From assembly GCA_902591275.1 (NCBI GenBank), contig CACJAC010000002.1, positions 1-64,000 on the forward strand: a DNA stretch of 64,000 nt, read 5' to 3'. Positions within the stretch are counted from its first letter, which is position 1. Each line of letters begins with the position of its first letter. Positions 45,362 through 55,114 of this stretch are shown piece after piece. Made by a program: the position numbers and the translations under genes. The stretch is from an uncultured Prochlorococcus sp. Its GTDB lineage: Bacteria > Cyanobacteriota > Cyanobacteriia > PCC-6307 > Cyanobiaceae. The notes under the pieces are model-generated. The model was given only the letters and a program-made list of their open reading frames with translations. It did no database searches and was not told the DNA's origin.

Positions 45362-45985
45362 TTGACTTTTAAATTTAAAAGAAAACGTATTTTATTATCG
45401 GAAAAAAGTAAAAACTCTAAAGCAATAGGTTATGCTAGAGCTACTCATAACGAATATGAATATATAGAAGAGCAAATAAAAATTTTGAGGGAAGAGGGTT
45501 GCAGTCTAGTGTTCTCTGAATTTATAAGTTTAGATGAAGAAATCAAACCCCAACTCAATAAAGCTATAGATTCCTTATCAAAAGGCGATCAATTAATAAT
45601 AACTCAGCTTGACCGAGCATTTAAAAATAAAAAAGAATGTTTGATAACAATAAATAAACTTATTAATAAGGATATTCAATTGCGAACTTTGACTGGTTTT
45701 TTTGCTGCTAATGAATCTTCTAGCGCGAATTCTTCAATTTTTAAAATTTTATATGAATTAGATAATTTAGAAGACAAAAGTTCAGGTGAAAGAAAAAAAG
45801 AACAACTATTACGCAGAAAATTATCTGGAAATAATTTGGGAGGAAGGCCCAAAATAAGTCCTCTTAAAGAATCTTTAGTAATCAGATTGCGTAATGAAGG
45901 ATATTCTTATCGATCAATCAGATCACAAACAGGAATTGCGTTATCAACAATAAGAAGAGTAATTTTGGAAGGAGAACTAACATAA
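45362..45985 (+). CDS. serine recombinase/resolvase-like protein, possibly catalytically degenerate
   Basis: 207 aa from TTG; AIGYARATHNEYEYIEEQIKIL, QLIITQLDRAFKN, GGRPK then C-terminal HTH (SYRSIRSQTGIALSTIRRVI); expected catalytic Ser appears as Thr. Confidence 0.8.
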   Translation: MTFKFKRKRILLSEKSKNSKAIGYARATHNEYEYIEEQIKILREEGCSLVFSEFISLDEEIKPQLNKAIDSLSKGDQLIITQLDRAFKNKKECLITINKLINKDIQLRTLTGFFAANESSSANSSIFKILYELDNLEDKSSGERKKEQLLRRKLSGNNLGGRPKISPLKESLVIRLRNEGYSYRSIRSQTGIALSTIRRVILEGELT

Positions 45986-45986
45986 A

Positions 45987-46199
45987 ATGAAGAGGGAAGA
46001 AATAAAAAATTTAATTAAAGAAAATTTTAAAGATACCGCGTTGCGTATTCATGAATTAGATAATGAAGATAGAAAAAGTTTATTAGCTGAATATAGAGAA
46101 TGGATTATGAATGATTTAGATTTTGAAGAAGTAATGATGTTGCCTTATGAAGCCTATACTGACAAATTAGATTTTAATTCCTTAGAAGATTCACTTTAG
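45987..46199 (+). CDS. hypothetical small acidic protein
   Basis: 70 aa ORF starting 1 nt after the recombinase stop codon. Confidence 0.65.
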   Translation: MKREEIKNLIKENFKDTALRIHELDNEDRKSLLAEYREWIMNDLDFEEVMMLPYEAYTDKLDFNSLEDSL

Positions 46200-47104
46200 T
46201 CCTCAATAGAATATCTCTTATTAAAATCGTATACTTCTTTTGCTATAAACGGTAAAAGGGAAGAATCTTTGGAATATTTTTCTCCATTACAAAAAACTAC
46301 TAATAAAGTTTGTAGAGATTGATTATTAATCCACCAAGCAGAATCATGTCTAACTTCAGACATTAAGCCTGCTTTACTCCAAAGATTAATGCTTTCTGGT
46401 AATCCTTCACCCAAAAAACCATCTATTTGATTAAGAGAATCGTTTTTAAGAACAACTTTATTTAAATTTCTTTTTAAAAAACTTCGCAAATTTAAATTAT
46501 TTTCTTGATAATCAATATGAATCATAATTTCCTCCAAAACCCTTGCAGCTGAATCAGAGTTCATAGCGTTTCTATTTTTATTATCATATCCATAAAATTC
46601 TTTCTCACGACCAAATGGTCCATCATCCCAAGTCTTCTGACAGCAATTTATACCAACCAATTCTTCCCAATTTAAATCATGCAGCCAATCATTTATTATA
46701 CTTCTTTGGTATTTCCAATTTTCCCATAATTCGCCTTCAATACGAGGTCCACTTGTTGTTCCAGTGAGTAAATCAATTAAAAAGCTTGTTGCATTGTTAC
46801 TAGAGAAAGACAACATTTTCCCTACAGCATCAATAATTTCATCTGATAATAATAAACTTCCTTTTTTAATCCAATAAAATGCAGCAAGTCCATAAACTAA
46901 CTTGACTATGCTGGCAGGGTAAACCATTTTTTTGTTATTAATGCCAGTTCCAAAACCTTTAAATACACTTTTATTTTCACTTTTATAATTAATCCAAGTT
47001 ATCGAAATATCTTCTCTTGAAAAATCTTTATCATGAGAGCATACTCTCCTTAAAATATCATTTAAGGCTAGACCCATCTCCTGACTTAAATAGTAAAAGG
47101 CCAT
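46196..47104 (-). CDS. beta-lactamase-fold serine hydrolase (class A beta-lactamase/PBP-like)
   Basis: 302 aa; PASIVKLVYG (SxxK) and SFSSNNATS (SxN-like) motifs. Confidence 0.75.
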   Translation of the reverse strand: MAFYYLSQEMGLALNDILRRVCSHDKDFSREDISITWINYKSENKSVFKGFGTGINNKKMVYPASIVKLVYGLAAFYWIKKGSLLLSDEIIDAVGKMLSFSSNNATSFLIDLLTGTTSGPRIEGELWENWKYQRSIINDWLHDLNWEELVGINCCQKTWDDGPFGREKEFYGYDNKNRNAMNSDSAARVLEEIMIHIDYQENNLNLRSFLKRNLNKVVLKNDSLNQIDGFLGEGLPESINLWSKAGLMSEVRHDSAWWINNQSLQTLLVVFCNGEKYSKDSSLLPFIAKEVYDFNKRYSIED

Positions 47105-47107
47105 TGA

Positions 47108-47866
47108 ATGGAAATTTATAAAAATCCTATCTCACTATTTAAACAAACTAATTTTTCAAAAACTATTTGGTGGCAATTAAAAGTTAATATTTCGGGATAT
47201 CAAAATGAAACAGAAGATAAATTAGTTACTGAAATATTTAAAAATAGAATTTTTAGGCTTATTTATCCAAATATTTATCAAAACAACCGTAAATATTCCA
47301 GAATACTAGTTCAACTATATGAAGATGGTTATGTCTGTTGGATAAATTTAGATGGATTAATTATTGAGAAATACGAATTCAAAAAAAATAACAGTTTAGA
47401 AAATGAACACTTCTTTATAAAAGATAAAGTTAACTCAATTTTAAAATGGATCAAGGATCAATCTGAGTTAAGTAATGAATATCTTTGGGGAGGTACATTA
47501 GGACCCAATTTTGATTGTTCTGGATTAATTCAGACTGCTTTTTTAAAGCATCAAATTTTTATACCTCGAGACTCTTTTCAAATAAAAAGTTTTTGTAAGC
47601 ATCTTTTTTATTACAAAGAATCGTATACGGCTCTACGACCTGGCGATCTTTTATTTTTTGGAAATGAAGAAAAATGTGATCATATTGGAATCTACAAAGG
47701 AGATGGATTCTATTACCATAGCTCTGGAATGGATTTTGGCAGAAATGGAATAGGATTAGATACCCTAAAAAAGTCTAATGATAAAATCTCATTGCATTAT
47801 AAATCTAGACTTATTTCGGCAGGAAGAGTAGTTAGAAATTATAGATGGGACCGTACTATCCGTTAA
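47108..47866 (+). CDS. NlpC/P60 family cell-wall hydrolase with N-terminal SH3-like region
   Basis: 252 aa; YLWGGTLGPNFDCSGLIQTAF and RPGDLLFFG...DHIGIYKGDGFYYH catalytic motifs. Confidence 0.87.
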   Translation: MEIYKNPISLFKQTNFSKTIWWQLKVNISGYQNETEDKLVTEIFKNRIFRLIYPNIYQNNRKYSRILVQLYEDGYVCWINLDGLIIEKYEFKKNNSLENEHFFIKDKVNSILKWIKDQSELSNEYLWGGTLGPNFDCSGLIQTAFLKHQIFIPRDSFQIKSFCKHLFYYKESYTALRPGDLLFFGNEEKCDHIGIYKGDGFYYHSSGMDFGRNGIGLDTLKKSNDKISLHYKSRLISAGRVVRNYRWDRTIR

Positions 47867-47923
47867 TTAATAAAGCTCAACTTTAAATTAAATTAAAATA
47901 TTACTTATTCTTTTATTTAGAAA

Positions 47924-48523
47924 TTAACCAGCAGTCCAAATATTTTTAATGATTGGCATTATGGTATCTAAGTGTAATGTTCCAACAAGTAACCAAGCAA
48001 AAACAGCTCCTCCACATCCTCCTAACCAAAATCCACTTGTAAAATCAGCCCAACCAGCTCTTGTAAATAAGTCCTTTGGCGGATTATTAACAGTCGCATC
48101 TGGAGGTTGAACATTAGGTGCTTTACCAGGTGCATTGTATAACACAAAAAGTGCTGTCAAAATATGAACAGCTCCAATAGTAGCGAGAAGTCCAGCTGTT
48201 AGAGCAAATTCAGAATTTCTTAATGGGCCAGTCATAGTAAAAGGTCCGTATAGAAGATATCCAAAAGCCGCTCCAGTTTCTAGACCTCTAAAATTAGGGG
48301 AAATACCTTCTCTGTAAAAAGGTAAATTATTTATAAAGGCTTTTGTAAAATAACCACTATTAACTGGAGTAGCTAAATTACCAACACAAGGATCAGCAAC
48401 TGTTTTTACTGCCCATTGTTCTGCTACGCCAATATCATTTGGTTGTACAGAAGTATCTATGTATTTCTCATCAAACTTAATAGAACTTGTTGATTCAGAG
48501 AATGATTTTTGAAAGTCGCTCAT
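47924..48523 (-). CDS. psaL: photosystem I reaction center subunit XI (PsaL)
   Basis: 199 aa, [47 protein letters not shown]. Confidence 0.95.
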   Translation of the reverse strand: MSDFQKSFSESTSSIKFDEKYIDTSVQPNDIGVAEQWAVKTVADPCVGNLATPVNSGYFTKAFINNLPFYREGISPNFRGLETGAAFGYLLYGPFTMTGPLRNSEFALTAGLLATIGAVHILTALFVLYNAPGKAPNVQPPDATVNNPPKDLFTRAGWADFTSGFWLGGCGGAVFAWLLVGTLHLDTIMPIIKNIWTAG

Positions 48524-48550
48524 TTTTTTAATAGTTTAGTGTTTGATAAT

Positions 48551-48664
48551 TTATTCAGTTGCTGTAATTAATCTTCCAATCAATACGATAAAAACAGCAG
48601 GCATTGCTATACCAATTAATGGAACAAAAATTGAGGGTAAAAGACTTGGTAAATCAGATGGCAT
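48551..48664 (-). CDS. psaI: photosystem I subunit VIII (PsaI)
   Basis: Hand translation MPSDLPSLLPSIFVPLIGIAMPAVFIVLIGRLITATE*; immediately upstream of psaL; too short for the ORF track. Confidence 0.9.
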   Translation of the reverse strand: MPSDLPSLLPSIFVPLIGIAMPAVFIVLIGRLITATE

Positions 48665-48757
48665 AGTTCTTTAAACATCTTTAAACACTTTAGTATTGAT
48701 CAGCGAAATAATGTTAATTTTATTACTGGATGATATAAAAATTATTAACTTTTTTAC

Positions 48758-49150
48758 ATGTTAAATTTTTTCGCAATTTTACTTATTATTTTTATAGGAA
48801 TATTACTTCTGGTTTTTAAAAAAAGAAGCTTTAAAAAGTTAATAAATCAAAGCAATTTAAATTCTATTAAATTAAAGAAAAATAAAAAAAGTAATAGTAA
48901 ATTTCTATCTAAAAAAAATAGTTATTTATACAATCATGAAGAAAAAAAGTACTCAATATTTTATAAAAATTCTCAAAGAAATAAAATGATTAGTCTTTTT
49001 CAGGGTGATACAGAAAATAAATTAAAGGCATTAAAAATTGCGGAAGAATTGGCTGATAAATCAACATTACCAATTTTACGTAAGGGCTTAAGAGATATTT
49101 CTCCTGAAGTCGTTGAAATTTCAGCTTTATTAATAAGACAGTTCAAGTAA
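48758..49150 (+). CDS. membrane-anchored hypothetical protein with short C-terminal HEAT-like segment
   Basis: 130 aa; N-terminal TM FAILLIIFIGILLLVF, C-terminal ALKIAEELADKSTLPILRKGLRDISPEVVEISALLI. Confidence 0.6.
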   Translation: MLNFFAILLIIFIGILLLVFKKRSFKKLINQSNLNSIKLKKNKKSNSKFLSKKNSYLYNHEEKKYSIFYKNSQRNKMISLFQGDTENKLKALKIAEELADKSTLPILRKGLRDISPEVVEISALLIRQFK

Positions 49151-49154
49151 ACAA

Positions 49155-50117
49155 TCAATTTTGCTTAGCACTGTTTATTGATCTAATTCTGTAAATTGGA
49201 CGACTTTGACTTTCATGATATGTCCTAATTAAAAGTTCACTCAACAATCCAAAGCTAAATAATTGAACACCAGCAATTCCTAATATTAATGCAAACATCA
49301 GCAACGGACGATTTCCAATATCCTCACCCATTATTTTTAAAACTATCAAATAAGAACTTATCGCAAGGCTAAAGAAAATACTTATAATTCCAACAAAACC
49401 AAATCCATACATTGGTCTTGTTAAAAATTTAGTCATAAACCAAACAGTTAGTAAATCCATTAAAACTCTAAAAGTTCTATCAATTCCATATTTACTTGAT
49501 CCATATTGCCTGCTCCTATGATTTACTTTAATTTCTTTGATTCTTGCACCTTCAATATTTGCTAAAACGGGCAAAAACCTATGAAGTTCCCCATATAACT
49601 TTATATCTTCTATTATTTCTTTCTTAAACGCTTTTAATGAGCAACCATAGTCATGCAACTTCAAACCTGTTACGTGAGCTATTAACTTATTCGCTATTTT
49701 TGATGGTATCTTTCTATTAATTAATTTATCTTTTCTATCAAACCTCCAACCACAAACCAAATCAAAACCATTATTAATCTCTGAAATTAATAAAGGAATA
49801 TCATTTGGATCATTCTGTAAATCACCATCCAAAGTAATAACAATATCGCCCTTAGAATTATCAAAGCCAGCTGACATTGCTGCAGTTTGACCATAATTTT
49901 TGCGAAGGGAAATTACTGACAATTCTTTAATTTTGAGAGTTAGTTGCTTTAATACTTGATGAGTATTATCTTTAGAACCATCATTTACAACAATCAATTC
50001 AAAATTAAATTTATGAGATGACATTACATTTATAACTTCATCCAATAAAAGACCAATACTCTCGCTTTCATTGAAAACAGGGACGATAACAGAAATTAAT
50101 TGTTTTATATCTGACAT
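49155..50117 (-). CDS. family 2 glycosyltransferase (dolichol-phosphate-mannose-synthase-like) with C-terminal TM helices
   Basis: 320 aa, ISVIVPVFNESESIGLLLDEV, VVNDGSKDNT, DGDLQNDP. Confidence 0.9.
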   Translation of the reverse strand: MSDIKQLISVIVPVFNESESIGLLLDEVINVMSSHKFNFELIVVNDGSKDNTHQVLKQLTLKIKELSVISLRKNYGQTAAMSAGFDNSKGDIVITLDGDLQNDPNDIPLLISEINNGFDLVCGWRFDRKDKLINRKIPSKIANKLIAHVTGLKLHDYGCSLKAFKKEIIEDIKLYGELHRFLPVLANIEGARIKEIKVNHRSRQYGSSKYGIDRTFRVLMDLLTVWFMTKFLTRPMYGFGFVGIISIFFSLAISSYLIVLKIMGEDIGNRPLLMFALILGIAGVQLFSFGLLSELLIRTYHESQSRPIYRIRSINSAKQN

Positions 50118-50170
50118 TTATATCTAATAATAATTACACAATTTTAACTTAATTTAGAACATTAAAATTA

Positions 50171-50202
50171 AACAAAAAAAATCACCACAAACGTGGTGAT
50201 TT
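50171..50202 (-). terminator. Rho-independent terminator downstream of psaB
   Basis: AAATCACCAC-AAAC-GTGGTGATTT 10-bp stem; on the minus strand followed by TTTTTTT. Confidence 0.85.
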
Positions 50203-50220
50203 AAATTATTTAAGGGAAAT

Positions 50221-52449
50221 TTAACCAAACTTACCTGAAGTGGATGCGATAACAAATGCCCCAAATGTAAGTATGTTTCCAATCGTGAAATGAGCTAGTC
50301 CAACTAATCTAGCTTGAACAATTGAAAGGGCAACTGGCTTATCTCTCCAGCCAACAAGGTTAGCAATTGGAGTACGCTGATGTGCCCAAACTAATGTTTC
50401 AATTAATTCTTGCCAGTAGCCACGCCATGATATTAGGAACATGAAACCAGTAGCCCAAACTAAGTGACCGAATAGGAACATCCAAGCCCAAGGAGATAGA
50501 GAATTTACTCCAAATGGGTTATATCCATTGATGAGTTGAGCAGAGTTTAACCAGAGATAATCTCTGAACCAACCCATTAGATAAGTTCCTGATTCGTTAA
50601 ATTGTGCTACGTTACCCTGCCAAATTGCTAGATGTTTCCAATGCCAGTAGAAAGTTACCCATGCTAGTAAATTTAATGCCCAGAACATAGCTAAGTACAT
50701 AGCGTCCCAAGATGAACTATCACAAGTACCTCCACGTCCCGGACCATCGCAAGGGAATGCATAACCTAAATCTTTCTTATCAGGAATTAATTTTGTTCCC
50801 CTAGCATCAAGTGCTCCTTTGATAAGTATTAAAGCGGTTGTATGAAGACCTAAAGCGATAGCATGGTGAACTAAGAAATCTGCAGGACCGATAGGTAAGA
50901 AAGCACTTAATGCATCTTGTCTATTGATCAAATCCATCCAGTAGTGATTACCTGGCAATGAATTAGCAGCAAGGCTTGCTGAACTTGTTGGATCAGATAA
51001 TAAAGCATTAAAGCCGTACATCATTTTACCTTGAGCAGCTTGAACAAATTGAGCAAATACTGGCTCAATTAGAATTTGCTTTTCAGGATTACCAAAAGCT
51101 ACAACAACGTCGTTATGAACATAAATTCCTAGAGTATGGAAACCAAGCAGCATTGTTACCCAACTAAGATGGCTTATCAAAGCTTCCTTTGTTCCAAGAA
51201 CTCTTGCCAATACATTATCTTTATTTAATTCTGGATCATAATCTCTTACAAAGAAAATAGCTCCGTGTGCAAATGCACCAACCATCAAGAACATTGCTAT
51301 GTACTGATGATGACTATATAAAGCAGATTGTGTAGTGTAGTCCCTGGCAATAAAAGCGTAAGAAGGAAGTGCACCCATGTGTTGAGCTACAAGAGAAGTT
51401 GCTACACCAAGGGATGCTAATGCTAATCCAAGTTGGAAATGTAATGAATTATTTACAGTTTCATATATTCCATCGTGGTTAATTCCAAAACTACCTTTAT
51501 GAGGATCATTAGGGTGTCTTGTATTATGGGCTTCTGTAATTTCTTTGAGGCTATGACCAATACCAAAAGTATTTCTATACATATGGCCAGCAATTACAAA
51601 AACTGTTCCAATCGCAATATGGTGATGCGCAATATCGGTAAGCCATAATGCTTCACTTTGAGGATGAAGACCACCTAAGAAAGTAAAGATTGCTGTTCCT
51701 GCTCCTTCAGTTGTTCCAAATACTTGATCTAAAGAATCAGGATTTTGGGCATAAGCTCCCCAGTTTAAAGTAAAGAAAGGAGCTAATCCTGCAGGGTGCG
51801 GAAGCACTGTTAACCAGTTATCCCAACCTACATGCTGACCTCTTGATTCAGGTATAGCAACATGAACCAAATGGCCTGTCCAAGCAATACTACTAAAACC
51901 AAATAAGACAGCTAAGTGATGATTTAATCTTGACTCTGCATTTTTAAACCAAGCTAAAGAAGGTCTGAATTTTGGCTGTAAGTGTAACCAACCAGCAAAT
52001 AGAGTCCAACAAGCCAAAATACTCATGAATATTGAAGCTTGGAAGAGTTGCTCGTTAGTTCTCATTCCAATTGTGTACCACCAATGGTAGAGACCTGAAT
52101 AAGCGATGTTTACTGGACCGCTTGCTCCAGCTTGAGTCATTGCTTCTGTTATGCCAGATCCAAAATGAGGGTCCCAAATAGCATGAGCTATAGGGCGGAC
52201 ATGAGTTGGATCTAATACAAATTGCTCAAAATTACCTTGCCAAGCAATATGAAATAAGTTACCGGCTACCCAGAGAGCAATTATTGCTAGATGTCCAAAA
52301 TGTGTAGAGAATAGCTTCTGATAAAGTTTTTCTTCGGTCATACCGTCATGACTTTCAAAGTCATGAGCGGTAGCTATTCCGTACCATATTCGTCGGGTTG
52401 TGGGGTCCTGAGCTAGACCCTGGTTAAATGATGGAAATTTTGTTGCCAT
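50221..52449 (-). CDS. psaB: photosystem I P700 apoprotein A2
   Basis: 742 aa, [15 protein letters not shown] Fe-S motif. Confidence 0.98.
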   Translation of the reverse strand: MATKFPSFNQGLAQDPTTRRIWYGIATAHDFESHDGMTEEKLYQKLFSTHFGHLAIIALWVAGNLFHIAWQGNFEQFVLDPTHVRPIAHAIWDPHFGSGITEAMTQAGASGPVNIAYSGLYHWWYTIGMRTNEQLFQASIFMSILACWTLFAGWLHLQPKFRPSLAWFKNAESRLNHHLAVLFGFSSIAWTGHLVHVAIPESRGQHVGWDNWLTVLPHPAGLAPFFTLNWGAYAQNPDSLDQVFGTTEGAGTAIFTFLGGLHPQSEALWLTDIAHHHIAIGTVFVIAGHMYRNTFGIGHSLKEITEAHNTRHPNDPHKGSFGINHDGIYETVNNSLHFQLGLALASLGVATSLVAQHMGALPSYAFIARDYTTQSALYSHHQYIAMFLMVGAFAHGAIFFVRDYDPELNKDNVLARVLGTKEALISHLSWVTMLLGFHTLGIYVHNDVVVAFGNPEKQILIEPVFAQFVQAAQGKMMYGFNALLSDPTSSASLAANSLPGNHYWMDLINRQDALSAFLPIGPADFLVHHAIALGLHTTALILIKGALDARGTKLIPDKKDLGYAFPCDGPGRGGTCDSSSWDAMYLAMFWALNLLAWVTFYWHWKHLAIWQGNVAQFNESGTYLMGWFRDYLWLNSAQLINGYNPFGVNSLSPWAWMFLFGHLVWATGFMFLISWRGYWQELIETLVWAHQRTPIANLVGWRDKPVALSIVQARLVGLAHFTIGNILTFGAFVIASTSGKFG

Positions 52450-52476
52450 TGAATTAAAAAGGTGAAGTTCAGGTTA

Positions 52477-54780
52477 TTAGCCCAGCCCGAAAAGGCGAGC
52501 ATGGAAGAAGGCCCATGTGGTAGCTATACCACCTACAAGGAAGTGTGTAACACCTACTGCACGTCCCTGAGTAATAGATAGAGCACGGGGTTGAATGGTT
52601 GGTGCAACCTTTAGTTTATTGTGTGCCCAAACAATTGATTCGAACAATTCTTGCCAATATCCTCTTCCGCTGAAGAGGAACATTAAACTGAATGCCCATA
52701 TAAAGTGAGCTCCCAAGAACATCAAACCGTACATGCTTATTGATTGACCATAGCTTGTTAATACTTGAGAAGCTTGAGCCCAGAGGAAATCTCTTAACCA
52801 ACCATTGATAGTAATTGAACTTTGTGCAAAATTACCACCAGTAAGTCCCCACACATCACTCTGCATTTTCCAAGAGAAGTGGAAAATAACTATTGATAAA
52901 CAGTTATACATCCAGAAGAGAGCTAAGAAAACGTGATCCCATGAAGAAACTTGACATGTACCACCTCTTCCAGGACCATCACAAGGGAATCTAAATCCTA
53001 AAGAAGCTTTGTCAGGAATCAACCTTGAACTTCTTGCATAAAGAACTCCTTTAAGAAGTATCAAAACAGTTACATGGATTTGGAAAGCATGAATATGATG
53101 AATCATTAAATCAGCTGTCCCTAGTGGAATTGGTGCTATAGCTACTTTTCCACCAACTTCTACTAAACTTCCATTAAAGACTTCACTTAAAGCTTTGTGA
53201 GGTAAAGCTTCTGCAGTACCTGCTAAAAGGGAAGTTCCAACAGCAGATGCTTGAATACTCTGTACCCATTGAGCAAAGATTGGCTGAAGTTGGATAGCAG
53301 AATCACTAAACATATCTTGGGGTCTACCCAAAGCTCTCATAGTATCGTTGTGAATATAGAGTCCAAAACTATGGAATCCTAACCACATACAAACCCAGTT
53401 TAAGTGACTGATTAAAGCATCTCTTGCCTTAAGAATTCTGTCTAATACATTATCAATATGTTTTGCTGGATCGTAATCTCTAACCATTGCAATTCCAGCA
53501 TGCGCACCTGCTCCTACAATGAATAATCCACCTATCCACATGTGATGAGTAAATAATCCAAGAACTGTCATGTAGTCAGTAGCTATATAAGGATATGGAG
53601 GCATCGCATACATGTGATGAGATACAAGTATGCTTATTGATCCAAGCATTGCTAGGTTTACTGATAGCTGAGCATGTCTACTTTCTGCCATGAACTCAAA
53701 AAGACCTTGATGACCTTTAGGGGCAGGGAATAATATTGGGTCTCCTTGTTGAGAATCTAATATTTCTTTCATACTATGACCAATACCGTAGTTGGTTCTG
53801 TACATATGACCACCTATTATCGCTATTACACCAAAAGCTAAATGATGATGTGAAACATCAGTCATCCACAAGCTTCCTGTCACAGGGTTAAGTCCACCTT
53901 TGAAAGTAAGGAAGTCTGAGAAAGCTAACCAATTTAAACTAAAGAAATTACCTGTGCCACTTGCTAATCCAGGAAATATCTGACCGATAATTTGTGGATC
54001 GCAGAGTTGATGCGGCATAGGCATATCTGCAATAGTTGCTATTTCTTTTCCATTAATAACTAGAGGAGAGCCTGCATCAATTGCATCTAATAGAGCTGCA
54101 GTAGGAGCTCCGATATGAATACAATGGCCAGCCCATGCTAAAGATCCTAAACCTACTAAACCAGCTATGTGGTGGTTAAGCATAGACTCAATATCTTGAA
54201 ACCACTCCATTTTTGGAGCTGCTTTGTGGTAATGAAAAATTCCAGCATGAAGCATAAGCGCCGCCATTACTACAGCACCTATTGCTAAAGCCATAAGTTC
54301 ACTCTCATTAGTGATTCCCCATGCTCGCCACATGTGGAATATTCCTGAACTAATTTGAATACCGTTGTAGTTAGCACCAAGGTCAGCATTAAGCATTTCT
54401 TGACCAACGATTGCCCATACTTGCTGAGCTCCTGGTTTTACATGAGTTGGATCAGCTAACCAACCTGAGTAATTAGAAAATCTTGCTCCATGGAAAAATG
54501 CAGCGCTCATCCATATAAAAATGACTGCAAGATGTCCAAAATGAGCTGAAAAGATTTTTCTTGTTGCCTCTTCAGCATCGCCTGTATGCACATCAAAATC
54601 ATGTGCATCAGCATGTAAATTCCAGATCCAAGTTGTAGTTTTTGGACCTTTAGATAATTTACTTGACCAGAATCCTGGCTTATCTAATTTGGCAAAATCA
54701 ATAGGTCTTGGATCGGCCTTGACAGGATCTTCCAAAACTTTTTTGTTTTTTTCTCCACTTTCTGGTGGGCTGATGGTCAT
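52477..54780 (-). CDS. psaA: photosystem I P700 apoprotein A1
   Basis: 767 aa, [15 protein letters not shown] Fe-S motif. Confidence 0.98.
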   Translation of the reverse strand: MTISPPESGEKNKKVLEDPVKADPRPIDFAKLDKPGFWSSKLSKGPKTTTWIWNLHADAHDFDVHTGDAEEATRKIFSAHFGHLAVIFIWMSAAFFHGARFSNYSGWLADPTHVKPGAQQVWAIVGQEMLNADLGANYNGIQISSGIFHMWRAWGITNESELMALAIGAVVMAALMLHAGIFHYHKAAPKMEWFQDIESMLNHHIAGLVGLGSLAWAGHCIHIGAPTAALLDAIDAGSPLVINGKEIATIADMPMPHQLCDPQIIGQIFPGLASGTGNFFSLNWLAFSDFLTFKGGLNPVTGSLWMTDVSHHHLAFGVIAIIGGHMYRTNYGIGHSMKEILDSQQGDPILFPAPKGHQGLFEFMAESRHAQLSVNLAMLGSISILVSHHMYAMPPYPYIATDYMTVLGLFTHHMWIGGLFIVGAGAHAGIAMVRDYDPAKHIDNVLDRILKARDALISHLNWVCMWLGFHSFGLYIHNDTMRALGRPQDMFSDSAIQLQPIFAQWVQSIQASAVGTSLLAGTAEALPHKALSEVFNGSLVEVGGKVAIAPIPLGTADLMIHHIHAFQIHVTVLILLKGVLYARSSRLIPDKASLGFRFPCDGPGRGGTCQVSSWDHVFLALFWMYNCLSIVIFHFSWKMQSDVWGLTGGNFAQSSITINGWLRDFLWAQASQVLTSYGQSISMYGLMFLGAHFIWAFSLMFLFSGRGYWQELFESIVWAHNKLKVAPTIQPRALSITQGRAVGVTHFLVGGIATTWAFFHARLFGLG

Positions 54781-55114
54781 CTAGCACCTCGAAAATAATT
54801 GACATTAAAGCCGATTGATCGGATCTTGAACCTATTTTTAATCATAATGTTCAAGAAAACGAATCCTTCGGAACTTTAGATATTCGTTTCAAAAATAATA
54901 AGGCAAAGATTCTTTCGTTATGCATTAACGTAACAAATGTTCTAATGATTGTTACTATATGAATATTTTGTTAAATTCTAGTCTATGACTAAATTATGAG
55001 TATTTTTACTCAAAATTTATACAAATTTCTTAAATTTTTTTTTATATTTCAAAGAAAATTTTTTAAATCCAGCGACAGGATATAATTTCAAAGTTACTAT
55101 CATTAGTTTCTAAT

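Noticed and set aside
45018-46199. Active transposon or integron around the recombinase-like gene
   Set aside because: No transposase, terminal inverted repeats, target duplications or gene cassettes seen; neighbours are housekeeping genes.
46196-47104. Antibiotic-resistance beta-lactamase
   Set aside because: SxxK/SxN motifs fit the superfamily, but the context (next to NlpC/P60) and weak motif match fit a cell-wall-related serine hydrolase better.
52616-52801. Same-strand alternative-frame ORF inside psaA
   Set aside because: Short, no homology signal, inside conserved psaA frame.
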